Of a stretch of DNA of 44,123 bases, positions 1 through 6,495 are shown in pieces. Position 1 is the first letter of the stretch. Each line of letters begins with the position of its first letter. The translations under genes and the position numbers were made by a program. The stretch covers positions 1 to 44,123 of the forward strand of contig JAQUWE010000014.1 in NCBI GenBank assembly GCA_028693035.1. Direction: 5' to 3'. Under the pieces are notes generated by a model. It saw only the letters and a program-made list of their open reading frames with translations. It was not told where the DNA came from and ran no database searches. This stretch comes from Bacilli bacterium. Its GTDB lineage: Bacteria; Bacillota_I; Bacilli_A; RF39; UBA660.

Positions 1-283
1 TTGCTTCCATTTCATCATGGGCATTGGTTGCATTTACTGCACTATTTCTAGCAGCAATAACAGCTTCTAATGTACCACTTTCATGGGATGCATACCCTTT
101 TACTGTTTCTACTAAATTAGGGATTAAATCTGCCCTTCTTTTTAGAAGAACATCGATTTGTGACCATTGGTCTTTCACCATATTCTTTAGTTTGATAAGT
201 CCATTGTAAGTACCTATTACAAAGGCTACAACAAGGACAAGAACAATTCCTATAACGATTAGTGCTATTGTAAGTCCGCTCAT
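1..283 (-). CDS. lemA: LemA family protein (N-terminal part, cut by window edge)
   Basis: The first 94 codons of a LemA family membrane protein are visible; the rest lies outside the window. The start at 283 follows a strong AGGAGG site 7 bases upstream. A single hydrophobic segment (about residues 3-25) is followed by the family hallmark around residues 39-58, where [12 protein letters not shown] and [14 protein letters not shown] can be read, then [13 protein letters not shown]. LemA proteins are membrane-anchored with a helical bundle on one side of the membrane; their biochemical role is not settled. The gene is divergent from sspI. Identification is firm from the motif; the function is not. 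Confidence 0.9.
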   Translation of the reverse strand, partial: MSGLTIALIVIGIVLVLVVAFVIGTYNGLIKLKNMVKDQWSQIDVLLKRRADLIPNLVETVKGYASHESGTLEAVIAARNSAVNATNAHDEMEA

Positions 284-339
284 ATTATTACCTCCTATTG
301 TTATTATATAAGAAAAGAGAAAAAAAATAAATAACTTTT

Positions 340-369
340 GTATATTTTCTATTTTATTTGTACAATATA
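340..369 (+). promoter_or_regulatory. Sigma-G-like promoter of sspI
   Basis: GTATA at 340-344 and CAATATA at 363-369 are separated by 18 bases. This resembles the forespore sigma-G pattern (GHATR, 18 bases, CATWHTA) with one mismatch in the -10 element. The start codon of sspI lies 20 bases further on, which suits a short leader. SspI is a forespore product in Bacillus, so the match is plausible, but it rests on a short AT-rich pattern. Confidence 0.4.
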
Positions 370-388
370 CTGATGAAAGGGTGAGAAT

Positions 389-595
389 ATGAGTACTGAT
401 ATCAGAAAATATATAAAGAAAAATTTCAAGGGTGCAGATGTTGATGAAATTAAGGAATCTATTTCTTCCTCTATTAGTGAAAAAGAGGAAGTGACACTCC
501 CAGGTCTTGGTGTCTTTTTTGAAATTTTGTGGGACAATAGTGGAGAAAAAGAACAGGAACAAATTTTAAATACCATACGTGATCATATTAAATAA
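389..595 (+). CDS. sspI: Small acid-soluble spore protein I homologue
   Basis: A 68-residue protein that matches the SspI family by pattern: a charged helical N-terminus, then the core [15 protein letters not shown] (about residues 37-51) and a tail with [14 protein letters not shown]. In Bacillus, SspI is a minor spore protein made in the forespore; it is distinct from the alpha/beta type DNA-coating SASPs. The start follows AAAGGGTGAG 5 bases upstream, and a terminator hairpin follows at 611-644. The presence of this gene is direct evidence that the lineage descends from, or is, a spore-former. Confidence 0.88.
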   Translation: MSTDIRKYIKKNFKGADVDEIKESISSSISEKEEVTLPGLGVFFEILWDNSGEKEQEQILNTIRDHIK

Positions 596-610
596 TTATA
601 GTTATAGAAT

Positions 611-644
611 AAAACATACAGAAAATAAATTGTATGTTTTTTTG
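611..644 (+). terminator. Rho-independent terminator after sspI
   Basis: The 10-bp arms AAAACATACA (611-620) and TGTATGTTTT (631-640) are perfectly complementary around a 10-base loop and are followed by more T residues. The A/T flanks could let it act in both directions. Confidence 0.75.
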
Positions 645-724
645 CTTTTTCACATAGCATTTACACTATACTAATAACACTTTGATATATTTTATTATAT
701 AGAGTATCACTATGTTGCCCATAA

Positions 725-1030
725 TTATATTTCTTTCTTTTTTAAGTTTTCCTGTAAAAGGAATTCAAAAGCATAAAATTCATTACTCATATGATCTGTT
801 AATCGTGAAAATAAATTATCCTTATTTAAACCATACAATATATTTGATATTTCTTTTATTTTTAGAAAGTCAATGTTTAATGTATCTTCCCTTGTTTGTA
901 AATTTTTTTTTAATAAGTCAAGATTTTCTTTAAGAATGACCAAATCTGCAGAGTTAAATTTATACTTATCATCTCTCTTTAAATTAACAATATCTAATAA
1001 AATATTATTAATATGTTCTATCATTTCCAT
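725..1030 (-). CDS. Small helical protein of unknown function
   Basis: Not recognised. A 101-residue, charged, leucine-rich, apparently all-helical protein starting MEMIEHINNILLDIV and ending QENLKKKEI, with no signal peptide or membrane segment. I chose the ATG at 1030. The frame stays open to a GTG at 1054, but AAAGGAG lies just after that GTG and 14 bases before the ATG, so neither start has ideal spacing. It lies 68 bp downstream of the Nudix gene, on the same strand as the cas13a-Nudix pair, and could share its transcript. Base composition is similar to its neighbours. It could be a non-coding stretch with a chance reading frame. Confidence 0.5.
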   Translation of the reverse strand: MEMIEHINNILLDIVNLKRDDKYKFNSADLVILKENLDLLKKNLQTREDTLNIDFLKIKEISNILYGLNKDNLFSRLTDHMSNEFYAFEFLLQENLKKKEI

Positions 1031-1097
1031 GTTTATTTTGAATACTCCTTTCACATTCTTATTTTACAACATATAACTTCAAACTTATATAATTTTT

Positions 1098-1583
1098 TTA
1101 TTTTCTATAATCAGATAATAACGTACAACCCTGTATATTGTTTTTTCGGACAATTTGTTTTGCAACATCTAATGGCTGCAAATTTTGTTCTACAATACTG
1201 TGGACAGGTAGCCAGTGAAACTTGTGTATCTTTTCTACTCCTTTATCTATTTCTTTTCTTTCAAAAGGGTTATCTGGTAAATCTGATGCTACTTTTAGTT
1301 TATAATAATAATTAATCTCTTGGTTTATTTTAGAATTTTTATTTTTATAAATGTTTTCATGAATACAAAATAGTTCTATTACTTCAGTCTCAATATCTAA
1401 TTCTTCTTTAACTTCACGCAATATGGCTTCTTCTGTGGTTTCTCCTATTTCTACATGTCCTCCAGGAAAGCAAAAACCAATGAATTTTTCACCTTCGTGT
1501 ACTAGTATTTTATCATTTTGAACAATGACTGCACTTACTCTTAATTTGAACTTTCCCAAATCACTTTGTACCTTTATATCCAT
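1098..1583 (-). CDS. Nudix hydrolase, downstream of cas13a
   Basis: A 161-residue Nudix family pyrophosphohydrolase. The Nudix box is complete at residues 42-64: G42, E48, R56-E57, E60-E61, with D63 where glycine is usual, giving the metal-binding REVKEE core. Such enzymes cleave nucleoside diphosphates linked to another group; the substrate cannot be read from the sequence. The ATG at 1583 has CGGAGGA 6 bases upstream and lies 27 bp after the cas13a stop, with no terminator between, so the two are probably co-transcribed. Whether it serves the CRISPR system (for example by clearing nucleotide products of RNA cleavage) or is only a neighbour is unknown. Confidence 0.88.
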   Translation of the reverse strand: MDIKVQSDLGKFKLRVSAVIVQNDKILVHEGEKFIGFCFPGGHVEIGETTEEAILREVKEELDIETEVIELFCIHENIYKNKNSKINQEINYYYKLKVASDLPDNPFERKEIDKGVEKIHKFHWLPVHSIVEQNLQPLDVAKQIVRKNNIQGCTLLSDYRK

Positions 1584-1610
1584 ATTATCCTCCGTATTAG
1601 TACTTCTTTT

Positions 1611-4600
1611 TTATATAATTTTCCTTAACAGTTCAATATAAATTTCACTATTTTGGGAAGTATTAAAACTTCCCTTTTTTAAGAATTTTAAGTGTTCAAC
1701 ACTTTTTCCTTGTTTAATTTCAAAATTTATATAACCATGCTCTAATATTCCATTTAATATAATTCCATCCTCTTGAAATAGATTTTCTAATGATTTAACC
1801 ACCGAATTACTTTTAGAACGGTTATATTTAAGAATATCCCTAAGCATATTTGCACTTTCTCCTATTTTTAAAATTGGATCCTTAGCATTTAATTTATAAT
1901 TTAAATGAGAAACTAAGTTACGGTAACCTGTTAATTCGCCTTTTTTAAGGGACTTATATTTAGATGCAATATTAGGGTTTTCATATGTGTATAGGGAAAA
2001 TATTTGGTCTAATATTTGTTTTTTGATTTTACTTTTTGAAAGTTCTCTTAACTTTTCATTTATATTACCTTTATTTTCTTCATAAGAGAAATAATCCAAC
2101 ATATTAGACACTTTACCAGATGTTATTTTGTCTATTTCAATTTCATCTTCAAAGAAGGTAAAAAAGTATAGGTAATCCCTTTCTAATCCATTTACATATT
2201 CTAATTGTTTACTTTGAAATGCATTATAAAAAACCAATATTTTTCGTAAATAGTTGAAATTTAATAAATGGTAAATCTTATGATAATTATCAATTTTATT
2301 CACAACTTCTTTATAGTTCTTTATATCATCGCTAAGTATATTATTTATATTGTTTTTAAATTTCAAATTTTTATTTTTAAGGATTCTTTCGTGTAAATCC
2401 TTTCTCTTATCTTGTAGTTTCACAATATAATCTTTATTTTCTAAAATATCTTCAAATATTTGTTTGTTTTCTTTTTTATTATATTCTTCTTTTATTTTCT
2501 TTTTATATAAGTTACTATCTATGTATAATTCTTGAATAATAACATGATCACGTTCTAAAATATAACTTAGATTTCCATTATATTTTATTTCATTATTGTT
2601 ATAGTAAAAAGGTTTTAATCTTTTTAATTCTTCATCATCAAAAATTGCATCAATAATTCTTTCATATTCTTTTTGTTCTTGATCAATAAGGGTTTGATGT
2701 GATAAAAGTGCAACTCTACCTAAATATAGAATTTCTTGAAGTTTATTTACATTACCCTTTTGTTTCTTAACAAATTGTTGGTATTTTACTGTAGAATTGA
2801 TGAAATCCGATAAAATATTTGGAGGAACCAGTTTAAATATAATGTAAATAGAATTATAGAAAATAGAATTTTCTTTTATTACAATTTTTAATTCTTTATA
2901 TTCTTCTAAAGAAATTTCTATTCTTTCCATACTATTAAACTCTAATTTTAAATCCTTTAAATATAAACAAAAAGCCTTCCAATATAAATCAATCATAAAA
3001 TTACTATAAAGATCTGTGTTATCAATGTGAGAAAGATATATTTTTGACTGTATTTCATTTAGAAACTCTTCCTCTTTTATATATGGGGTTTGAACAAGTA
3101 TTTCTTTAAAGGTATCTTTTTCTATTTTCTTTTTTAACTCTTCAATGGCTGCTTTTAAATAGGTATCCCTACTTGTTAATGTTAAAAAACTATATTGGTA
3201 TAATTGACGTTTTAAAAATCTAGAAGCACTGTTTTCCTCTTCTTGATTTCTATCTAATTTTATTATTCTTTTATATATTTTATTAAATGAGGGAACAAAT
3301 TGATAGGTTTGATATGTAAAATCATATGTACATTTTTCTAATATTTTATTGACAGAATTTGAATCAAAATACGATAGTACCATAGCACTTTTAAATTTTT
3401 CAATCATTTTATCTTTTAAATTTTTTTGATCATTTTCATATATTTTCTTATATATATCACTTGATAAATTAGAAGCTAAAACACGGTCATAAGACAAATC
3501 TGTATAATGATAAATTTTATTTCTTAATTCACGCATATAACCTTTTAAATCTAAAATCTCACTACATTCTGAAAATAAAGCATCTTTATCTTTGAAATAA
3601 TCATTAAAATTAGAAATGTGATTTGATGTAATATGCAAGTTTCTCGAGAATAAAAGATCATGATCAATATTATAATTTATCAATGTCGCCAATTTTTTAG
3701 TTCCATAGACGATTAATTTAATAAAATCATTTTTATAATCATCTTTTATTTTATTATTTTCTAAAACATCACTCGTAATATTTGTTTCATTTTTACTATA
3801 AATGAGTGTTTTCCCCATATCAATAATCATAGAAACTATTTTATTTTTGATTTTAAAATACAAAATAGTTTCTACGTTTAAAATTGACTTTCCTATTTTA
3901 TCATTAGATTTGCCTTTTCTTTTTCCATTTTTTTGGTTTGTTTTTACTGCCTTTAGTAATCCCTTTACATAAGCATTTAACTCTCTTACGTAATAATAAA
4001 GATCACTATCTGTTGTTTCTGTTTCTTTTATTTTCATTTGTTTATAGATTGAATCTAGTTGAGATTTTGTTTTAGCAGGATCTTTTAATGAATTTTCTAA
4101 TTTTATTAACTCTTCTTTTATTGTCACTATATAATTCAATAATTTATTTTTATAGTTATCTATAATATCTATTAGCTTTTCATTTTTCAGTAACCTATTA
4201 ATCATAGCCAAAAACCATTGATCCCGTTTTGAAACTGGCTTAATTTTATTACCGGAAATAACATATCTAATTTTATTATTCTCAATCGATTTTTTTATAT
4301 ATTTTAATTTTTTATCCTTTTTTATATTCATTTCTTCTTTAAATTGTGTACTGGCTTTTTCATCTCCATCAAATATATAATGATTTAATAAATCTACCTT
4401 ATCTCTATTTGTTTCCTTAAATTTTTTATTGAGATAATATTGAATACTATTTATTCCATTTTTATGATCCTTTTTATTTTGTTGCTTCACTTCACTTTTT
4501 AAATTGATAATTAACGTTTTATTTTGTTTCATATTATCACTTAATAGATTTTGTATGATGTTTTTTAATAGGTCTTTTATTTTAGTATTTTTATTGCCCT

Positions 4601-4748
4601 TATTAAGGACATTATCACTTATATAATCTTCTTCTAATCTACTCATTAATAGTTCTAATTTGTCTATTTCTTCTGATTTAAATGTTCCCTTTTCTTCTGT
4701 TCTATAATTCTTTATAGTTTCTTTTTTTACTTTAGACTTCAAATACAT
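1611..4748 (-). CDS. cas13a: Type VI-A CRISPR effector RNase Cas13a (compact)
   Basis: Cas13a is an RNA-guided RNase that processes its own crRNA and, on binding target RNA, cuts RNA through a composite site made by two HEPN domains. Both HEPN motifs are present: RNKIYH at residues 409-414 and RNLVSHLNY starting at 943. The C-terminal block after HEPN2 (KYNRS..., VVKSLENLF, EHLKFLKKGSF) resembles the end of LbuCas13a as I recall it. The protein has 1045 residues; family members usually have about 1150-1400, so it is small for VI-A. There is no signal or membrane segment. The ATG at 4748 follows AGAGGTGA 6-7 bases upstream. An array with matching repeat architecture lies 190 bp upstream on the same strand. 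No cas1 or cas2 is present. Cas13d is less likely from the repeat and the C-terminus. Confidence 0.93.
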   Translation of the reverse strand: MYLKSKVKKETIKNYRTEEKGTFKSEEIDKLELLMSRLEEDYISDNVLNKGNKNTKIKDLLKNIIQNLLSDNMKQNKTLIINLKSEVKQQNKKDHKNGINSIQYYLNKKFKETNRDKVDLLNHYIFDGDEKASTQFKEEMNIKKDKKLKYIKKSIENNKIRYVISGNKIKPVSKRDQWFLAMINRLLKNEKLIDIIDNYKNKLLNYIVTIKEELIKLENSLKDPAKTKSQLDSIYKQMKIKETETTDSDLYYYVRELNAYVKGLLKAVKTNQKNGKRKGKSNDKIGKSILNVETILYFKIKNKIVSMIIDMGKTLIYSKNETNITSDVLENNKIKDDYKNDFIKLIVYGTKKLATLINYNIDHDLLFSRNLHITSNHISNFNDYFKDKDALFSECSEILDLKGYMRELRNKIYHYTDLSYDRVLASNLSSDIYKKIYENDQKNLKDKMIEKFKSAMVLSYFDSNSVNKILEKCTYDFTYQTYQFVPSFNKIYKRIIKLDRNQEEENSASRFLKRQLYQYSFLTLTSRDTYLKAAIEELKKKIEKDTFKEILVQTPYIKEEEFLNEIQSKIYLSHIDNTDLYSNFMIDLYWKAFCLYLKDLKLEFNSMERIEISLEEYKELKIVIKENSIFYNSIYIIFKLVPPNILSDFINSTVKYQQFVKKQKGNVNKLQEILYLGRVALLSHQTLIDQEQKEYERIIDAIFDDEELKRLKPFYYNNNEIKYNGNLSYILERDHVIIQELYIDSNLYKKKIKEEYNKKENKQIFEDILENKDYIVKLQDKRKDLHERILKNKNLKFKNNINNILSDDIKNYKEVVNKIDNYHKIYHLLNFNYLRKILVFYNAFQSKQLEYVNGLERDYLYFFTFFEDEIEIDKITSGKVSNMLDYFSYEENKGNINEKLRELSKSKIKKQILDQIFSLYTYENPNIASKYKSLKKGELTGYRNLVSHLNYKLNAKDPILKIGESANMLRDILKYNRSKSNSVVKSLENLFQEDGIILNGILEHGYINFEIKQGKSVEHLKFLKKGSFNTSQNSEIYIELLRKII

Positions 4749-4768
4749 ACTATTTCACCTCTATTCAA

Positions 4769-4774
4769 ATTATA
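4769..4774 (-). promoter_or_regulatory. -10 element of the probable cas13a promoter
   Basis: On the minus strand TATAAT lies 20 bases before the cas13a start codon. The hexamer 17 bases further upstream (4792-4797, read TATGAA) is a poor -35 and falls inside the loop of the array terminator, so initiation here would compete with folding of that hairpin in the array transcript. The element is preserved in the decayed copy at 6111-6119. Confidence 0.5.
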
Positions 4775-4776
4775 TC

Positions 4777-4810
4777 AAAAAAAGTATAGGTTTCATACCC
4801 TATACTTTTT
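4777..4810 (-). terminator. Terminator of CRISPR array 1
   Basis: The 12-bp perfect inverted repeat AAAAAGTATAGG (4779-4790) and CCTATACTTTTT (4799-4810) has an 8-base loop. Read on the minus strand it ends in a run of seven T, so it should stop the array transcript just before cas13a. Its 3' arm overlaps the presumed cas13a promoter. Confidence 0.75.
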
Positions 4811-4934
4811 GTTTTTTTATACTATATGTAAACAAATTAACACTTATTTTTATTGTTTCAAACCATAAATGACTAACTTTCAACCTGCTTAATGAAAGTT
4901 AAATCTACTTCAAATACAGATTACATGATGATTT

Positions 4935-5232
4935 AGAATTTTATGTTCATAGATTGAGTTGCTCTAAAAGAACAAAGAATACACACTAGAAGAGTTGGGG
5001 GTTTTAGTACTCTGTTAAATTGAGTTGTTCTAAAAGTGGTACAACCTCTGTGCGGGTTTGTATATAGTTTTAGTACTCTGTTAAATTGAGTTGCTCTAAA
5101 AGGTTTTTACTTGAGACTATCTTATTTGCTTGTTTTAGTACTCTGTTAAATTGAGTTGTTCTAAAAGAAAAGTCGTGCTGGGAAAATTGGATATCTGTTT
5201 TAGTACTCTGTTAAATTGAGTTGTTCTAAAAG
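4935..5232 (-). CRISPR. Type VI-A CRISPR array 1: four spacers, five repeats
   Basis: Four intact 36-base repeats lie at 5001-5036, 5067-5102, 5132-5167 and 5197-5232, identical except for one T/C change at position 29. A degenerate fifth copy lies at about 4935-4970, intact only in its last 18 bases. Spacers are 4971-5000, 5037-5066, 5103-5131 and 5168-5196 (29-30 bases). Read on the minus strand the repeat begins CTTTTAGAACAACTC and ends GAGTACTAAAAC. ACTC and GAGT pair around the 9-base loop AATTTAACA, and ACTAAAAC abuts the spacer, which is the Cas13a crRNA layout. The degenerate repeat is therefore at the trailer end and the leader is at 5233-5330. Confidence 0.95.
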
Positions 5233-5302
5233 GTCAAATAAATTTCTAATCAAAGATAAATTTCATTTATTGACCACCTTTTTATAAATTATTTCTAATA
5301 TG

Positions 5303-5331
5303 ATTATACCACTATAATAGAACATATACAA
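5303..5331 (-). promoter_or_regulatory. Leader promoter of CRISPR array 1
   Basis: On the minus strand, TTGTAT (5326-5331) and a perfect TATAAT (5303-5308) are 17 bases apart. Transcription would begin near 5296, about 60 bases before the first repeat. A 19-base block around the -10 element (5294-5312) recurs with one change at 6404-6422 beside array 2, and GTCAAATA directly next to the first repeat is identical in both leaders. Confidence 0.7.
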
Positions 5332-5337
5332 ACAAAA

Positions 5338-5868
5338 TTATCTTACTTTTATCATTAGAGTATACTCTTGCATTTTCCCAATAGTATTCTCTGTTTTAAA
5401 ATATCTTTCTATTTTGAATCCACAATGTTCATAGCATTTTATACCAACAATATTTTCTTTTAATGGGCACATAATAAGTAACTTTGCTTGTTTCTCATTA
5501 AACAAATACTTGCTTAATAAATTAATACTTTTTCTTCCAATCCCTTTATTGTGTAATTTTAGTTCCCCCAAAAATATATCTATTTCATAACAATTATTAG
5601 TAGTGATATTATACAATCTTTTATTTTCTGGGTTTACCAATTGGTATTGTATGATTCCTATTGGTTGATTTTCATATTCAATCATAAAAACAGGTATTTC
5701 TGCATTTTCTTTAGTTCTTGGTAAATATTTGTTTTTTACTTCCTTATAAGTCAACTTTCTTTGCTCAAAATGCTTATAAATTTCTTCTTTCTGATACCAG
5801 TTTTCTAATGTCTTATAGTCTTCATCATTATCACAAAGCAATCTTATCTTTATCCTACCATCTTTCAT
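5338..5868 (-). CDS. GNAT acetyltransferase, AAC(6')-like
   Basis: A 176-residue GNAT fold acetyltransferase. The N-terminal KIRLLCDNDED, the middle FMIEYENQPIGIIQYQ, the acetyl-CoA loop HNKGIGRKS (about 106-114) and the CYEHCGFKIER region recall the aminoglycoside 6'-N-acetyltransferase half of the bifunctional AAC(6')-APH(2'') enzyme. Activity on aminoglycosides is a guess from family resemblance; other amines or proteins are possible. The ATG at 5868 follows AAAGGAG at good spacing, and a promoter lies at 5962-5990. Its stop is 7 bp from the -35 of array 1, and it sits between the two CRISPR arrays, as if it entered, or became enclosed by, a duplicated CRISPR locus. Confidence 0.82.
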   Translation of the reverse strand: MKDGRIKIRLLCDNDEDYKTLENWYQKEEIYKHFEQRKLTYKEVKNKYLPRTKENAEIPVFMIEYENQPIGIIQYQLVNPENKRLYNITTNNCYEIDIFLGELKLHNKGIGRKSINLLSKYLFNEKQAKLLIMCPLKENIVGIKCYEHCGFKIERYFKTENTIGKMQEYTLMIKVR

Positions 5869-5961
5869 TTTTAGCTCCTTTAGACTTTTCTAATAACTCT
5901 TTTAAATTATTAAAAATTGATTTTTTTATATTTATAAAAACCATTGTATTATAACAAAAGA

Positions 5962-5990
5962 AATATACAACCTAATTGCTATTTTGTCAA
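5962..5990 (-). promoter_or_regulatory. Promoter of the AAC(6')-like gene
   Basis: On the minus strand a perfect TTGACA (5985-5990) is followed after 17 bases by TATATT (5962-5967). The start codon is about 94 bases downstream of the -10 element, leaving an untranslated leader in which I see no clear structure. Confidence 0.6.
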
Positions 5991-6120
5991 ATCTATCTTT
6001 ACAATAGTTTGGATTTTTTTTATATGTTACTTGACCCACTATTACATATGATGTTTTATATAATCATCTTTTTATTTTCAAGTTCAATAAATACAAGTTT
6101 ATTTCTATTTAAATTATATG
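5991..6120 (-). pseudogene. Decayed remnant of the cas13a promoter and first codons
   Basis: Read on the minus strand from 6119, ATATAATTTAAATAGAAAT corresponds to the bases just before cas13a (ATATAATTTGAATAGAGGT from 4775). The following GTATTTATTGAACTTG resembles the cas13a start region (GTATGTATTTGAAGTC). The ribosome binding site and start codon are lost and no long frame follows. I read this as the eroded end of a duplicated cas13a locus. The similarity beyond about 40 bases is weak and AT-rich, so the extent to the left is uncertain. Confidence 0.4.
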
Positions 6121-6155
6121 AAAAAAAGCATAATTTTCACATCTTATGCTTTTTT
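6121..6155 (-). terminator. Terminator of CRISPR array 2
   Basis: The perfect 11-bp arms AAAAAGCATAA (6123-6133) and TTATGCTTTTT (6144-6154) end in a T run on the minus strand. It occupies the same place relative to array 2 as the 4777-4810 hairpin does to array 1, with compensated changes in the stem (GTATAGG became GCATAA), so the hairpin was kept while its sequence diverged. Confidence 0.65.
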
Positions 6156-6240
6156 ATTTTTATGTTATCTGTAGATAAGATTCAGTTTGGCTTATTAAGC
6201 ACTATAACAAATTTCATTAATTGAATTTCTACAATTATTT

Positions 6241-6333
6241 GTACTTCCTATTGAGTTGCTCTAAAAGGAATAAAGTCGAGATCTACTAGTAACGAGCGTT
6301 TTAGTACTCTGTTAAATTGAGTTACTCTAAAAG
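6241..6333 (-). CRISPR. Type VI-A CRISPR array 2: one spacer, eroded
   Basis: One intact 36-base repeat (6298-6333) differs from the array 1 repeats by one or two bases (TTACTC in place of TTGTTC or TTGCTC). One 30-base spacer (6268-6297) follows, then a degenerate terminal repeat of which only 6251-6267 is recognisable. The pairing ACTC/GAGT and the ACTAAAAC end are kept, so the single crRNA should still be usable by Cas13a. The leader (6334-6422) and trailer terminator resemble those of array 1. Confidence 0.88.
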
Positions 6334-6403
6334 GTCAAATACACTTTGAATAAAATATAAGTAATATACAAAAAATTACATAATATTCACTTGTTTTAAT
6401 ACC

Positions 6404-6441
6404 TCTACTATGATTATACCACATATATCTTATAATGAAAT
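6404..6441 (-). promoter_or_regulatory. Leader promoter of CRISPR array 2
   Basis: On the minus strand TATAAT (6413-6418) lies in the 19-base block shared with the array 1 leader. The region upstream has diverged and the -35 is weak (ATTTCA at 17 bases), so this array may be expressed less than array 1. Confidence 0.55.
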
Positions 6442-6453
6442 AACGAAACAAAA

Positions 6454-6484
6454 AAAATCACATAGAACCAAACTATATGATTTT
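6454..6484 (-). terminator. Terminator of the D,D-carboxypeptidase gene
   Basis: AAAATCACATAG (6454-6465) and CTATATGATTTT (6473-6484) form a 12-bp stem with one G-T pair on the minus strand and end in eight T. It separates the carboxypeptidase gene from array 2. Confidence 0.75.
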
Positions 6485-6495
6485 CTAATTAACTT

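Noticed and set aside
24-209. Plus-strand frame at the left edge
   Set aside because: It is the complement of the lemA coding region, which has the family motif and a strong ribosome site.
1013-1315. Plus-strand frames of 67-100 codons over the Nudix gene and its downstream neighbour
   Set aside because: They are antisense to the Nudix coding region, rich in F/Y/L from AT-rich reverse strand, and without ribosome sites.
5001-5036. Repeat starts GTTTTAG like many Cas9 (type II) repeats
   Set aside because: No Cas9-like gene and no tracrRNA anti-repeat near the array; the reverse strand fits Cas13a repeats in stem, loop length and ACTAAAAC end, and cas13a is adjacent.
5976-6224. Open plus-strand frame of 82 codons between the acetyltransferase and array 2
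   Set aside because: It has no ribosome site, its composition is that of AT-rich non-coding DNA, and it runs through the array 2 terminator.
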